DNA of 64,000 nt from Oceanobacillus profundus (GTDB lineage Bacteria; Bacillota; Bacilli; Bacillales; Amphibacillaceae), in the NCBI RefSeq assembly GCF_003515705.1, contig NZ_QWEH01000010.1:89804-153803 (forward strand), written 5' to 3'. This document shows, piece after piece, positions 27,186 to 36,358 of the stretch (position 1 is the stretch's first letter; the number at the start of each line of letters is the position of its first letter). A program made the translations under genes and the position numbers. The notes below the pieces were generated by a model. It did no database searches. It saw nothing but the letters and a program-made list of their open reading frames with translations, and was not told the DNA's origin.

Positions 27186-27771
27186 TAACTATGATTCATT
27201 CACGTATAACCTATATCAATATTTTTCAGAGTTAGACCTTGAAATTCAAGTTATCCGAAACGATAAAATTTCAATCGCTGAAATTGAAGAGCTCGAACCA
27301 AAAGCGATTATCATTTCTCCTGGACCAGGTTTACCAGACAAAGCAGGCATTTGTATCGAATTGGTGAAACACTTTCACACAACCATCCCTATATTGGGCG
27401 TATGTCTAGGTCATCAAGTAATTGGAGAAGCGCTGGGAGGCAAGGTTGTTCCTGCAAAGCAAATTATGCATGGCAAAACCTCACTTGTTGCCCATCAGAA
27501 TACTGGGGCTTTTAAGGAATTGCAAAACCCGATTGAGGTTATGCGCTATCATTCTTATGTGGTTGATCGGGACACATTACCCGAGGAGTTAGAGGTTGTT
27601 GCATATGCGATAGAAGATGGAGAAATCATGGGGATCAAGCACCGAGACTTTCCACTGTACGGACTTCAGTTCCACCCAGAATCAATTGGCACATTATCCG
27701 GCAAAACAATGATTCAAAACTTTATGGACGAAATTAGAAAGGAGTTCTTAACCAATGAAACCGTATCTTAA
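27169..27771 (+). CDS. trpG: TrpG, anthranilate synthase glutaminase subunit
   Basis: Class I glutamine amidotransferase feeding ammonia to TrpE; 200 residues. Oxyanion loop SPGPGLPDKAG, nucleophile elbow GVCLGHQ (Cys near residue 79), and the His-Glu pair in YGLQFHPES. In B. subtilis this subunit is PabA in the folate operon and is shared; here a copy lies inside trp. It could still serve 4-amino-4-deoxychorismate synthase too. It overlaps both trpE and trpD (17 bases each). Confidence 0.95.
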   Translation: MILLIDNYDSFTYNLYQYFSELDLEIQVIRNDKISIAEIEELEPKAIIISPGPGLPDKAGICIELVKHFHTTIPILGVCLGHQVIGEALGGKVVPAKQIMHGKTSLVAHQNTGAFKELQNPIEVMRYHSYVVDRDTLPEELEVVAYAIEDGEIMGIKHRDFPLYGLQFHPESIGTLSGKTMIQNFMDEIRKEFLTNETVS

Positions 27772-28780
27772 AAAATTGATGAATCGTGAGCATTTAACAG
27801 TAACAGAAATGAAGGAAGCTGCAAATTACTGCTTTACAACGGATGTGACTGAAACCGAAATAGCTGGATTTCTAACGGCGTTACAGATTAAAGGAGAAAC
27901 TGCTGACGAAATCACTGGACTTGTTGAAGTAATCCGTGCCAAGTCCTCCTATCAAACGAGTCCAATCCAAGATGCAATGGACAACTGTGGTACCGGTGGT
28001 GACGGGTCCAATAGTTTTAATATTAGTACCACCTCGGCATTTGTTATCGCCGGGGCTGGCGTTACAGTAGCAAAGCATGGAAATCGGAGCATCTCCAGCA
28101 AAACTGGAAGTGCTGACGTACTGGAACATTTAGGCGTCTCCCTCTCATTCTCCAACGAGCATGTTAGTGAAATGCTTGCAGAAAATAAAATTGCATTCTT
28201 ATTTGCTCCACATGTTCACGAAGCACTTCGCCCTTTTTCAGTCGTTCGAAAACATTTGGGACTGCCAACAATTTTCAATGCGATTGGCCCACTGACAAAT
28301 CCGATTGAGCTTGATACCCAACTGATTGGTGTATATCGTAAAGATTTACTGCCAATTATCGCAGAAGCAGCAAAGAAATTGGGCAGACGCCGAGCAGTTA
28401 TTGTAAACGGAGCTGGGTCAATGGATGAAGCTTCTCTAGCTGGAGACAATCACTTGATTATCCTCGAGGATGGGAAACTCACTGAAACAACAATCCATCC
28501 AGAAACGGTTGGCTTATCCATTTATCCAAATGAAAGTATCCGCGGTGGGGACGCAAAGGAAAATGCGGAAATTCTCAAATCTGTTTTAAACGGGATCCCT
28601 GGACCATACTTGGATACGGTTTTATTAAATGCAGGACTTGGACTATTTACAAATGGTAAAGCAAAGAGTCCTCAGGAGGGGATTGAATTAGCACGCGAAA
28701 GCATCCAATCAGGCGCAGCTTTAGAACGATTACAGCATTTAGTAGCATACAGCAAAAAAATTCCAAGTGGGGTGTATTAA
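27755..28780 (+). CDS. trpD: TrpD, anthranilate phosphoribosyltransferase
   Basis: Transfers phosphoribosyl from PRPP to anthranilate. The 341 residues fit the class IV PRTase family. Motifs are DNCGTGGDGSNSFNISTTSAFV (PRPP), KHGNRSISSKTGSADVLEHLG (anthranilate and metal) and RPFSVVRKHLGLPTIFNAIGPLTNP. It begins inside trpG and ends one base before trpC, so translation is coupled. Confidence 0.97.
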   Translation: MKPYLKKLMNREHLTVTEMKEAANYCFTTDVTETEIAGFLTALQIKGETADEITGLVEVIRAKSSYQTSPIQDAMDNCGTGGDGSNSFNISTTSAFVIAGAGVTVAKHGNRSISSKTGSADVLEHLGVSLSFSNEHVSEMLAENKIAFLFAPHVHEALRPFSVVRKHLGLPTIFNAIGPLTNPIELDTQLIGVYRKDLLPIIAEAAKKLGRRRAVIVNGAGSMDEASLAGDNHLIILEDGKLTETTIHPETVGLSIYPNESIRGGDAKENAEILKSVLNGIPGPYLDTVLLNAGLGLFTNGKAKSPQEGIELARESIQSGAALERLQHLVAYSKKIPSGVY

Positions 28781-29566
28781 ATGACTTTCTTAGAGAAAAT
28801 TTTAACCGAAAAGGCAAAAGAAGTTGCCAAATTAAAAACGAAAACGATTGAGCAGAAAAACCACTCTCCAATACCTACTTTCAAAAGCAGAGTCAAGGGT
28901 GCAGCACATATGAATATTATTGCTGAAATCAAACGTTCCTCCCCATCAAAAGGAGCCATTCATATGAATGTAGACCCCGTTAAACAAGCAACACAATATG
29001 AACAAGCTGGGGCCGCTGCTATTTCTGTACTGACAGATGAACCTTTTTTCAATGGATCGATGGACGATTTACGAGCTGTTCGAGAAGCTGTAGACGTTCC
29101 GATTTTATGTAAGGACTTTATCATTGATCCGGTTCAAATTGATCATGCAAAAGCCGCTGGGGCAAACATTATTTTGCTCATCGTTGCCGCCTTATCCAAG
29201 GGACAATTTACTGAATTATACAACTATGCAACAAGTCTTGACCTAGAGGTACTCTGTGAAGTTCATAATGAAGAAGAATTGAAATCCGCATTAGAAGTAG
29301 ATCCGGAGATTATCGGAATCAATAATCGTAATTTAAAAACATTTGAAGTCGACCTTGGGACAACAGAGAAGCTCGCTTCTCTGCTAACAAAGCAAAATGC
29401 AATTCTAATTAGTGAGAGTGGAATGAAAACAAAGGAGGATGTAATACGAGCTGCTGATGCAGGGGCTAATGTTGTTCTCGTCGGTGAAACACTGATGCGA
29501 TCAGACAACGTAGATGAAACCTTCAAACAGCTGAAAATTCCACTACCAGTGAAAGGGGCGAATTAA
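28781..29566 (+). CDS. trpC: TrpC, indole-3-glycerol phosphate synthase
   Basis: Ring closure of CdRP to indole-3-glycerol phosphate; 261 residues, TIM barrel. Family motifs are IIAEIKRSSPSKG (catalytic Lys and Glu strand), VLTDEPFFNGS, LCKDFIIDPVQI, LEVLCEVHNEEEL, GINNRNLKTFEVD and ISESGMKTKEDV. It abuts trpD and trpF without spacing, a stand-alone TrpC rather than the TrpCF fusion of enterics. Confidence 0.97.
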   Translation: MTFLEKILTEKAKEVAKLKTKTIEQKNHSPIPTFKSRVKGAAHMNIIAEIKRSSPSKGAIHMNVDPVKQATQYEQAGAAAISVLTDEPFFNGSMDDLRAVREAVDVPILCKDFIIDPVQIDHAKAAGANIILLIVAALSKGQFTELYNYATSLDLEVLCEVHNEEELKSALEVDPEIIGINNRNLKTFEVDLGTTEKLASLLTKQNAILISESGMKTKEDVIRAADAGANVVLVGETLMRSDNVDETFKQLKIPLPVKGAN

Positions 29567-30172
29567 ATGGTCGTCAAAATTTGCGGCATTAAAACAATCG
29601 ATGCAGCCGATGCGGCAGTAAAGGCCGGGGCAGATTATATCGGATTTGTATTTGCCGAGAGTTCGAGAAAAATCTCCCCTGAGGAAGCTGCGATGATTGC
29701 AAGCTCCCTCCCTGCTTCTGTTAAAAAGGTTGGTGTTTTTGTCAATGAAACGGTGGAGACAATGAAGGAGACCGCTCAAACAGTTGGCTTAGATACCATT
29801 CAATTACATGGAGACGAACCTCCAGAGGTAGCGGAGCAGCTGCCGTATGAAATTATTAAAGCATTTCCGGTTAATAAAGAAACACTACCTGCCATTCGCT
29901 CTTATCCATGCGACTATTATTTACTAGATTCATGGAGAGGCGGAAGCGGCATTGCCTTCGATTGGAGTTTAGCTGATCAGCTATCCATCAACCGGGCAAA
30001 AATCATGCTAGCTGGCGGACTTACTCCGGAGAATGTTACAAGAGCAATAAACACTGTCAGGCCAGCTGCCGTTGATGTATCCAGTGGTGTGGAAACAAAT
30101 AAAGAAAAAGACCTTAATAAAATAGAGCAATTTATAAGAAATGCTAAATTGAATGAGTGGGTGGAGGGTTAG
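29567..30172 (+). CDS. trpF: TrpF, phosphoribosylanthranilate isomerase
   Basis: Amadori isomerase converting PRA to CdRP, 201 residues. KICGIKTIDAADAA has the catalytic Cys; further motifs are IGFVFAESSRKIS, QLHGDEPPEV, LLDSWRGGSGIAFDW with the catalytic Asp, MLAGGLTPENV and VDVSSGVETNKEKD. GGGGCG lies just before the ATG. Its stop codon overlaps the first unit of the tandem repeat that separates it from trpB. Confidence 0.95.
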   Translation: MVVKICGIKTIDAADAAVKAGADYIGFVFAESSRKISPEEAAMIASSLPASVKKVGVFVNETVETMKETAQTVGLDTIQLHGDEPPEVAEQLPYEIIKAFPVNKETLPAIRSYPCDYYLLDSWRGGSGIAFDWSLADQLSINRAKIMLAGGLTPENVTRAINTVRPAAVDVSSGVETNKEKDLNKIEQFIRNAKLNEWVEG

Positions 30173-30346
30173 TTCCTTTGCAAGCCGGTATGGTGCTATA
30201 AAATAAGAGGTTGGTTCTTTTGCGGGCGGAGGTGGTGTCTTAATACTTAAGGATGGTGCTTTAGCACGCGGCATGGTGTCTTAATACTTGAGGATGGTGC
30301 TTTAGCGCGTTGAGATGATGTCATAATATTAGAGAGCGGTTTTTGT
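30171..30346 (+). repeat. 21-bp tandem repeat array inside the trp operon
   Basis: Nine units start at 30171, 30192, 30213, 30234, 30255, 30275, 30296, 30317 and 30338, a 20-21 base period. The best units alternate between two types: GGTGTCTTAATACTTGAGGAT and GGTGCTTTAGCGCGTTGAGAT. The outer units are degenerate. It fills most of the 227-base trpF-trpB gap in an otherwise overlapping operon. No terminator or ORF is evident; trpB has its own GAGGTG site. Confidence 0.8.
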
Positions 30347-30399
30347 ACAGTGATTTATAGTTAACTAAACTTTTATAAATGATAAACGAGGTGTAATAT

Positions 30400-31599
30400 A
30401 TGTCAATTTATACAATGCCAAACGAAGCAGGTAAGTATGGACAATTTGGAGGGAAATTTGTCCCCGAGTTATTAATGCCAGCCGTCATTGAATTAGAAGA
30501 AGCCTATGAGAAAGCAATGAACGATCCAGAATTTATCCAGGAGTTAAACTACTATTTGAAGCAATATGTTGGGCGGGAAACACCATTATATTACGCCGAG
30601 CAACTTACCAAATCACTTGGTGGTGCTAACATCTATCTAAAACGAGAAGACTTAAATCACACAGGTGCACATAAAATTAATAATACGATTGGGCAAGCAT
30701 TACTAACATTAAGAATGGGAAAGAAAAAAGTAGTTGCTGAAACAGGTGCAGGCCAGCATGGTGTCGCAACGGCAACTGTTTGTGCATTACTCGGATTAGA
30801 ATGTGTTGTCTTTATGGGTGAAGAAGATATTCGTCGACAAAAGCTGAATGTATTTCGAATGGAGCTGTTAGGAGCTGAAGTACGTGGAGTCTCACAAGGT
30901 AGCGGAACGCTGAAGGATGCGGTTAATGAAGCATTGCGTTATTGGGTTAATCATGTTGATGATACCCACTATATTATCGGATCCGTTGTTGGTCCGCATC
31001 CATTTCCTAAAATCGTACGTGATCTTCAATCTATTATCGGGAAAGAGACAAAAAAACAAATCCTCGATCAAACTGGTAAACTAGCAGATGCAATCATTGC
31101 TTGCGTCGGTGGTGGTAGTAATGCAATGGGAATGTTCCACCCATTTATCGAGGATAAAGATGTAAAGCTATTCGGTGTAGAAGCTGGTGGTGCTGGTCTT
31201 GATACAAATCAGCATGCTGCAACTTTAACCGGTGGCGATGTCGGTGTATTACATGGAACATTAACTTACTTACTACAAGATAAGGAAGGGTTAATCGAGG
31301 AAGCATTCTCCATCTCTGCTGGTCTTGACTATCCTGGAGTAGGTCCTGAGCATAGCCATTTGCATGAAATAAATCGGGTAAAGTACACATCCATTACAGA
31401 TGATGAAGCACTTGAAGCTTTCCAATTTCTATCCAAAACTGAAGGAATTATTCCTGCATTGGAAAGCGCACATGCAATTGCATATGCAATGAAGCTTGCA
31501 ATAGAAATGCCGCAAGACGAGACCATCGTCGTTTGCTTATCAGGGCGTGGGGATAAAGATGTCGAACAGGTGAAAGATCGGATTGGAGGGAACATATAA
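30400..31599 (+). CDS. trpB: TrpB, tryptophan synthase beta chain
   Basis: PLP enzyme joining indole and serine to make tryptophan; 399 residues. [15 protein letters not shown] opens it, and the PLP lysine is in [16 protein letters not shown]. Further motifs are [21 protein letters not shown], the phosphate loop [10 protein letters not shown] and [10 protein letters not shown] of the COMM/indole tunnel region. Standard TrpB1 type. Its stop overlaps the trpA start by one base, consistent with the alpha2-beta2 complex. Confidence 0.97.
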   Translation: MSIYTMPNEAGKYGQFGGKFVPELLMPAVIELEEAYEKAMNDPEFIQELNYYLKQYVGRETPLYYAEQLTKSLGGANIYLKREDLNHTGAHKINNTIGQALLTLRMGKKKVVAETGAGQHGVATATVCALLGLECVVFMGEEDIRRQKLNVFRMELLGAEVRGVSQGSGTLKDAVNEALRYWVNHVDDTHYIIGSVVGPHPFPKIVRDLQSIIGKETKKQILDQTGKLADAIIACVGGGSNAMGMFHPFIEDKDVKLFGVEAGGAGLDTNQHAATLTGGDVGVLHGTLTYLLQDKEGLIEEAFSISAGLDYPGVGPEHSHLHEINRVKYTSITDDEALEAFQFLSKTEGIIPALESAHAIAYAMKLAIEMPQDETIVVCLSGRGDKDVEQVKDRIGGNI

Positions 31600-32396
31600 T
31601 GGGTAAAGCAAAATTAGAAAAAGCAATTCAAGATAAGGCGAGGGTGAATGAGAAACTCTTCGTTCCTTATATGATGGCAGGCGACGGCGGGCTCGATCGC
31701 TTAGAAGAAACGATTTATTTCTTACAAAATTGTGGGGCTGCAGCAATTGAAGTTGGTATCCCATTCTCCGACCCAGTAGCAGATGGACCAATAATTCAAG
31801 AGGCCGGTATACGTGCATTAAAACATGGCACAACCTTAGCAACGGTTATCGATAAACTAGCAACCTTTAAAGATAGACGTTCAATTCCAATAGTTATCAT
31901 GACTTATTTAAACCCAATTCTAGCCTACGGAATTGATCGATTCACCAAAGATTGCTTACAAGCGGGAGTTGATGGCGTCATTATACCTGACATCCCGATG
32001 GAAGAGGAAGGAATCATTGCTAGTTCTCTGCAAGAACAAAACATTGCTTTTATTCGCCTTGCAGCAATGACAAGTTCAGAGGAACGCTTAATAGAATTAG
32101 CAAAACGTTCAGAAGGATTTCTGTATGCTGTTGCTGTGAAAGGAACAACTGGGGAACGTGAAACACACGATACGAAAGTGCATGATTATTTGAAATTGCT
32201 CAAGAAAAACAGCTCTATCCCTGTTCTAGCAGGGTTCGGTGTATCAAATGCTGAGCAGGCACAACAGCTTTCCAAAGCATGTGATGGTGTCATTGTTGGG
32301 AGTAAAATTGTCCAGCTTTTACACGAAGGAAAATTAAAGGACATCCAGCAATTAATAAATGGAAGTATTCAATCAAACGTGCAAAAAGTTCGGTAA
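31599..32396 (+). CDS. trpA: TrpA, tryptophan synthase alpha chain
   Basis: Cleaves indole-3-glycerol phosphate to indole for channelling to TrpB; 265 residues. Catalytic Glu in AAIEVGIPFSDPVADGP, catalytic Asp in DGVIIPDIPMEEE, loop VAVKGTTGERE, and the phosphate site GFGVSNAEQ and GVIVGSKIV. It is the last gene of trpEGDCFBA. A weak dyad (GCTAATTG/CAATTAGC, about 32454-32502) follows; no strong terminator is seen before the TPP riboswitch. Confidence 0.97.
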   Translation: MGKAKLEKAIQDKARVNEKLFVPYMMAGDGGLDRLEETIYFLQNCGAAAIEVGIPFSDPVADGPIIQEAGIRALKHGTTLATVIDKLATFKDRRSIPIVIMTYLNPILAYGIDRFTKDCLQAGVDGVIIPDIPMEEEGIIASSLQEQNIAFIRLAAMTSSEERLIELAKRSEGFLYAVAVKGTTGERETHDTKVHDYLKLLKKNSSIPVLAGFGVSNAEQAQQLSKACDGVIVGSKIVQLLHEGKLKDIQQLINGSIQSNVQKVR

Positions 32397-32537
32397 AACA
32401 CACATGTCCAGATAGCTTCTATGTGAACGCGAACTAATTTAAAAATTCTTAACGCTAATTGTTGCATTTATCTTTACAATTATCGCAATTAGCAGTAAGC
32501 TTAGCATGTAATTCGAATAAATAAATAAATAAATACG

Positions 32538-32700
32538 CACTAGGGGAGCTGCTTTGCTGAGAAAGACGTTTCGCGCCTGACCCTTTGAACCCGAATTAGA
32601 TAATACTAGCGTGGGGAATGTGCAGTCGACAATGGATCGGATATGTTATCGCTGGATAAATTTATCAAAGACTGCATTCTATTTGATGCAGTCTTTTTTT
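32538..32700 (+). promoter_or_regulatory. TPP riboswitch with intrinsic terminator, upstream of lipM-lipA
   Basis: THI-box aptamer at 32538-32624: CTAGGGGAGC, GCTGAGAAAG, CTGACCCTTTGAACCCGA, ATAATACTAGCGTGGGGAA. P1 pairs GCAC with GTGC. The terminator is GACTGCAT/ATGCAGTC (32670-32693) plus TTTTTTT. GCAGTC at 32623-32628 overlaps the 3' strand of P1 and is complementary to GACTGC in the terminator's left arm, giving a mutually exclusive antiterminator. This is the layout of an OFF switch. The next gene is lipM, 157 bases on. Confidence 0.93.
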
Positions 32701-32856
32701 AGCAAAAGCGTAGTCCTGTTAGCGCTGCATGAACTTAGTAAAAGGAAATACGGTGTTTGCGTCATGAGGTCAGGGAAATACCACTAGGTCTTTAACATCA
32801 TCGGCGCAGTAGCTAGCAGCTCTCAAAAAAGTAATTTTTCATCGGAGGTGTCTACA

Positions 32857-33699
32857 TTGAAGAAACATTGGGCTTTTATCGATACCGGCTTCCAAGATGC
32901 TTCGTGGAATATGGCGTTTGATGAGTGCTTAATCAACTGGCATCATGAAGGTAAAATCCCGCCGACATTACGATTTTACGGCTGGAAAGCACCTAGTTTA
33001 TCTGTCGGCTACTTTCAAAAGGTTGACAACAAAATTGATTTCGATGCAATAGAACGACACAGTTGCCAATTTGTTCGTCGTTTAACTGGTGGCAGTGCAG
33101 TCCTTCATGACGATGAGCTAACGTATAGCCTTGTTATTTCTGAGAATGATCCAGATATTCCTGTATCCGTTCAAGAAGCATACCACGTACTATCTAAAGG
33201 GGTGTTTGAAGGGTATCATAACTTAGGTATTCCAGCTGAATATGCCATTTTAGACAGAGATAGCGCCAGAGGGAGAACAGCAATATGTTTTGAGAAACCA
33301 GCCTTCTACGAAATGGTTGTAGACGGCAAAAAGCTTTCCGGAAATGCGCAAACAAGGAAAAAGGGTGTCCTCATGCAACACGGTTCGGTTCCAATGAGTA
33401 TGGATACCGAGATGCTTTTTGATTTATTCCTGTTTTCTTCCGGACGGATACGAGAACGAAGTCGAGCCGCATTTTCCAAAAAAGCGGTTACAATTAATCA
33501 ATTAACGAATCGAGAACATCATTATGACATGTTAACACAGGCATTCAAAGAAGGATTCAAAAAAGGATTAGACCTAGAACTCCACCCTTTGCAGTTAACA
33601 GAAACCCAATGGGAAGAAGTGCAGCAATTAGCACATTCAAAATATGAAACGAGAGCATGGAATATTAACTCAAATAAGGAGCGTGCTAGCATTGGCTAA
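32857..33699 (+). CDS. lipM: LipM, octanoyl-ACP:GcvH octanoyltransferase
   Basis: Transfers octanoate from ACP to GcvH in the Bacillus lipoylation route; 280 residues. It aligns by eye along its length with B. subtilis Lip[58 protein letters not shown], the active-site Cys in [36 protein letters not shown]. That Cys segment separates it from lipoate ligase LplJ. The TTG at 32857 has GGAGG 8 bases upstream; the GTG at 32848 overlaps that site and is rejected. It overlaps lipA by 8 bases and sits behind a TPP riboswitch. Confidence 0.9.
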   Translation: MKKHWAFIDTGFQDASWNMAFDECLINWHHEGKIPPTLRFYGWKAPSLSVGYFQKVDNKIDFDAIERHSCQFVRRLTGGSAVLHDDELTYSLVISENDPDIPVSVQEAYHVLSKGVFEGYHNLGIPAEYAILDRDSARGRTAICFEKPAFYEMVVDGKKLSGNAQTRKKGVLMQHGSVPMSMDTEMLFDLFLFSSGRIRERSRAAFSKKAVTINQLTNREHHYDMLTQAFKEGFKKGLDLELHPLQLTETQWEEVQQLAHSKYETRAWNINSNKERASIG

Positions 33700-34636
33700 A
33701 CAGGCAGAATATATTCGTAAACCAGAATGGCTAAAAACAAAAATCAATACAAATGAATCCTATAAAAAATTGAAGCATTTAATGCGCGATAAGCGATTAA
33801 ACACAGTATGTGAAGAAGCAAAATGCCCAAATATTTATGAATGCTGGAGTGAGCGTAAGACAGCAACATTTATGATTCTAGGTGATACGTGTACTCGAGG
33901 ATGCCGATTTTGCGCGGTTAAAACAGGTCTTCCAAGTGGGCTTGATTTAGGGGAACCAAAGCGAGTTGCTGATTCCGTTTCCATTATGGGGTTAAAACAC
34001 GTTGTTGTGACAGCGGTCGCGCGTGATGACCTAGAAGATGGAGGTGCAGCAGTTTTTGCCAATACTGTACGGGCAATCCGCCATCAGAATCCAGGCTGCA
34101 CAATTGAAGTCCTGCCATCCGATATGAAAGGGGATTATGAAAGCTTACATACACTTATGGATAGCGAACCAGATATATTCAATCATAATATTGAAACCGT
34201 TAGACGATTAACAAAACGCGTTCGAGCCATCGCAAGATACGACCGATCCTTACAGCTCCTCCAACGCGTAAAGGAAATTGCACCAAATATACCTACGAAA
34301 TCCAGTATTATGGTTGGTTTAGGAGAAACAAAGGAAGAACTCATTGAAGCAATGGACGACTTGCGTGCACATGATGTGGACATTGTTACAATTGGGCAGT
34401 ATTTACAACCAACTAAAAAACATTTAAATGTTGAAAAATATTATCATCCAGATGAATTTGAAGAATTAAAAAAAATCGCACTTGAAAAAGGCTTCTCGCA
34501 TTGTGAATCTGGACCATTGGTACGCTCTTCTTACCATGCGGATGAACAAGTAAGCCAATCTTCCGCACAAAAACGAATTAAGTATATGAAAGGCTATGAA
34601 ACACAAGAGAATAAAAAAGTTGATTTTCAATTTTAA
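33692..34636 (+). CDS. lipA: LipA, lipoyl synthase
   Basis: Radical-SAM enzyme inserting two sulfurs into octanoylated GcvH or E2 domains; 314 residues. Auxiliary-cluster cysteines are in [15 protein letters not shown]; the SAM cluster is [13 protein letters not shown]. Further motifs are [37 protein letters not shown], the C-terminal [13 protein letters not shown]. The start is TTG at 33692 with GGAG 11 bases before it, matching the length of B. subtilis LipA. Co-transcribed with lipM, so octanoyl transfer and sulfur insertion are expressed together. Confidence 0.96.
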   Translation: MAKQAEYIRKPEWLKTKINTNESYKKLKHLMRDKRLNTVCEEAKCPNIYECWSERKTATFMILGDTCTRGCRFCAVKTGLPSGLDLGEPKRVADSVSIMGLKHVVVTAVARDDLEDGGAAVFANTVRAIRHQNPGCTIEVLPSDMKGDYESLHTLMDSEPDIFNHNIETVRRLTKRVRAIARYDRSLQLLQRVKEIAPNIPTKSSIMVGLGETKEELIEAMDDLRAHDVDIVTIGQYLQPTKKHLNVEKYYHPDEFEELKKIALEKGFSHCESGPLVRSSYHADEQVSQSSAQKRIKYMKGYETQENKKVDFQF

Positions 34637-34652
34637 ATAACAGACTACTTAT

Positions 34653-34692
34653 AAATCCCCCTGGTCACTTATAAAATGGTTAAGGGGGATTT
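34653..34692 (+). terminator. lipA terminator
   Basis: AAATCCCCCT and AGGGGGATTT around a 20-base loop, with TTTATC following. From 34693 to 34930 only AT-rich sequence is visible; CATATCTTA at 34885-34893 fits the sigma-K -10 pattern CATANNNTA and may drive the coat gene, but the -35 is poor. Confidence 0.75.
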
Positions 34693-34930
34693 ATCGACAG
34701 CATGATCTTCCATCCAACAAATATCCTCTCCCCTCTCTTGGAAAGTGAAATAATAAATACTATCGCAACTTTTATCTCCACTTTAAAACTATCTTTTCTT
34801 ACTATAGCTACACCTACTTCATGTGCAGCATTTTCATTTAAATAAATTTATTAGACTATTATACAAGCATTGTGAATATATCTGCATATCTTAATAGTAA
34901 ATACATCACCAAAGAAAGGAGCAGTAGTTT

Positions 34931-35482
34931 ATGAGCTATCCTAACTGTTCATGCGGTCACAATGACTGTGTTTGTGAAGTAGTAAGGAAAATAGTTGCCG
35001 CACAGAATCAAGTAGCTGATAGGAATAAGCACTGTAGCAGTAGCTGCAACGACTCTATAAGAGAATTATATTCCCAAAATCATAGTATAAATAGGAATAC
35101 AACTATCCCATTTATTCTATTTAACAAAGGCAGTCTTAAACCATTTATTGCAAGCGGTGTGTACAAGAAGAAAAAAAAGGGATGTTGCGAGGATGCGTTT
35201 TTCGCTGCTCTCGAAACACCAGTCTTACGGGCAATACGATTTATTCCACATACATGCTGTGTCGAAGTTGAATTATTACAGCCGGTAAATGAACACGGTA
35301 TTCCACTGACGCACGGAGGTAAAAATCTAGTTGATTTCTTTAAAGATAAATGTCATCGACAAACAGTAAACTTCAAAAAAACCGGTATATGTATCACGCT
35401 AGATTTAGAATGTTTTTGTGCGATCACTTGCTTATCGCCAATCAAACTCTTGCCGCGGCGCTCTCATTCTTCAAACTGTTAG
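34931..35482 (+). CDS. cotZ: Spore coat protein, CotY/CotZ/ExsY family
   Basis: Cysteine-rich outer-coat or crust morphogenetic protein of 183 residues with about 15 Cys. It opens MSYPNCSCGHNDCVCEVVRKIVAAQNQV, a hallmark of CotZ/CotY. Further family segments are TIPFILFNKGSLKPFIASGV, ETPVLRAIRFIPHTCCVEVELLQPV and TGICITLDLECFCAITCLSP. These proteins self-assemble by disulfides on the mother-cell side of the spore. AAGGAG precedes the ATG; a possible sigma-K -10 lies at 34885. CotY and CotZ cannot be told apart here. Confidence 0.92.
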   Translation: MSYPNCSCGHNDCVCEVVRKIVAAQNQVADRNKHCSSSCNDSIRELYSQNHSINRNTTIPFILFNKGSLKPFIASGVYKKKKKGCCEDAFFAALETPVLRAIRFIPHTCCVEVELLQPVNEHGIPLTHGGKNLVDFFKDKCHRQTVNFKKTGICITLDLECFCAITCLSPIKLLPRRSHSSNC

Positions 35483-35483
35483 G

Positions 35484-35589
35484 AACAGAAGCGCAAGCGC
35501 CTGGTTAGCGACGTACGGACTGCGCTCCGAACTGTGGGGAGTTGGAGTAACTAAGTTGCCCACTGCATTCAAATTTTATAATTTCCTAG
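35484..35589. repeat. Short, internally deleted copy of the 403-bp repeat
   Basis: The left end AAGCGCAAGCGCCTGG, then TTAGCGACGTACGGACTGCG, and the right end TAACTAAGTTGCCCACTGCA followed by TTCAAATTTTATAATTTCC match both ends of the element at 11141-11543. About 300 interior bases are missing. It begins right at the coat gene stop. Confidence 0.55.
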
Positions 35590-35610
35590 TTATTTTACCA
35601 AAACAAATAG

Positions 35611-35644
35611 AAAGACCCTAAAGCACTTTATTTAGGGTCTTTCA
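35611..35644. terminator. Bidirectional terminator
   Basis: AAAGACCCTAAA and TTTAGGGTCTTT around GCACTTTA (stem 35611-35642). It lies between the rightward coat gene and the leftward small gene, and can serve both. Confidence 0.82.
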
Positions 35645-35872
35645 CTTCTGTTCTTCCGAATTGTTTTTTCGTTGATACTTTCGCTCACTTTGTGAGTCAT
35701 CCTTCGTTTTTGTCTTTTTCTTCTCGTCCTGACTTTCTATTTTTAAATCTTCCATCGGAATATCATCGACAAACTTCTGCTCTTTCTGTTCATCTAGCTT
35801 CGTTCTTCTCTCCTCATTCCACTTTGGTCTTTCATTTGTAGAAGAATGCTTATTCTCACTGCTCATTTTCAT
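35642..35872 (-). CDS. Small highly charged hypothetical protein
   Basis: A 76-residue, strongly hydrophilic Lys/Glu/Asp-rich protein without Cys or hydrophobic segments (NERPKWNEERRTKLDEQKEQKFVDDIPMEDLKIE). It is probably intrinsically disordered. Support for it being a gene is AGAGGTGAG before the start (ATG at 35872 or 35866) and a terminator at its end. No family is recognised; with the coat gene beside it, a sporulation role is possible but unproven. Confidence 0.55.
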   Translation of the reverse strand: MKMSSENKHSSTNERPKWNEERRTKLDEQKEQKFVDDIPMEDLKIESQDEKKKTKTKDDSQSERKYQRKNNSEEQK

Positions 35873-35996
35873 CTCACCTCTACGCTTCTTTTTCTTTCCT
35901 CTTCCTTACTTTCCATATTTCTAAACCTCTATCATGTAAAAACTAATTTTTCTTGGTATACTTTATGGATTGAAAAAGGACGGAGGTTACGTTACG

Positions 35997-36335
35997 ATGA
36001 AAGAATTTGAAAGTATCAAGTCAATCGAACATATAGAAACATTTATAACAGAAAACCGACTCGCATTCCTTTATTTTTCCCGACCGAATTGTAGCGTCTG
36101 TCACGGATTATTACCACAGGTTCAACAATTGATGAATTCCTACCCACAAATAAAAACAGCTCACATTAATGTAGAGGAAGTGCAAGAGGTAGCTGGACGT
36201 TTTTCAATCTTCACCATCCCGGTTCTATTGCTTTTCGTAGATGGAAAAGAATATATACGGGAAGCACGGATTGTACATTTGGATTTATTAGAAGAAAAGA
36301 TACGGAGAATTTATGAAAATGTGCTTGAATCCTAA
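35997..36335 (+). CDS. Thioredoxin-like protein
   Basis: A 112-residue cytosolic thioredoxin-fold protein. Active site CSVC in LAFLYFSRPNCSVCHGLLPQVQQL (near residue 34), with cis-Pro in FTIPVLLLFVDGKE. It resembles YtpP-type thioredoxin-like proteins rather than TrxA, whose motif is WCGPC. The ATG at 35997 follows GGACGGAGG; an upstream TTG at 35970 has no site. It probably reduces thiols; the partner is unknown. Confidence 0.82.
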   Translation: MKEFESIKSIEHIETFITENRLAFLYFSRPNCSVCHGLLPQVQQLMNSYPQIKTAHINVEEVQEVAGRFSIFTIPVLLLFVDGKEYIREARIVHLDLLEEKIRRIYENVLES

Positions 36336-36350
36336 TGATTCAAGCACATT
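36318..36350. terminator. Bidirectional terminator between convergent genes
   Basis: AATGTGCTTGAATC and GATTCAAGCACATT around CTAAT. The left arm includes the last codons of the thioredoxin-like gene. It also terminates the leftward Ytr operon ending at 36359. Confidence 0.82.
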
Positions 36351-36358
36351 TTCACTTA

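Noticed and set aside
30171..30346. Attenuator or riboswitch between trpF and trpB
   Set aside because: The sequence is a tandem repeat without a terminator hairpin or any recognised aptamer motif.
32857..33699. Lipoate-protein ligase (LplJ)
   Set aside because: The Cys-containing [17 protein letters not shown] segment and the overall match are to LipM octanoyltransferase, and the pairing with LipA supports endogenous synthesis.
34885..34893. Definite sigma-K promoter for the coat gene
   Set aside because: The -10 pattern fits but the -35 spacing is off, so it is mentioned only as a possibility.
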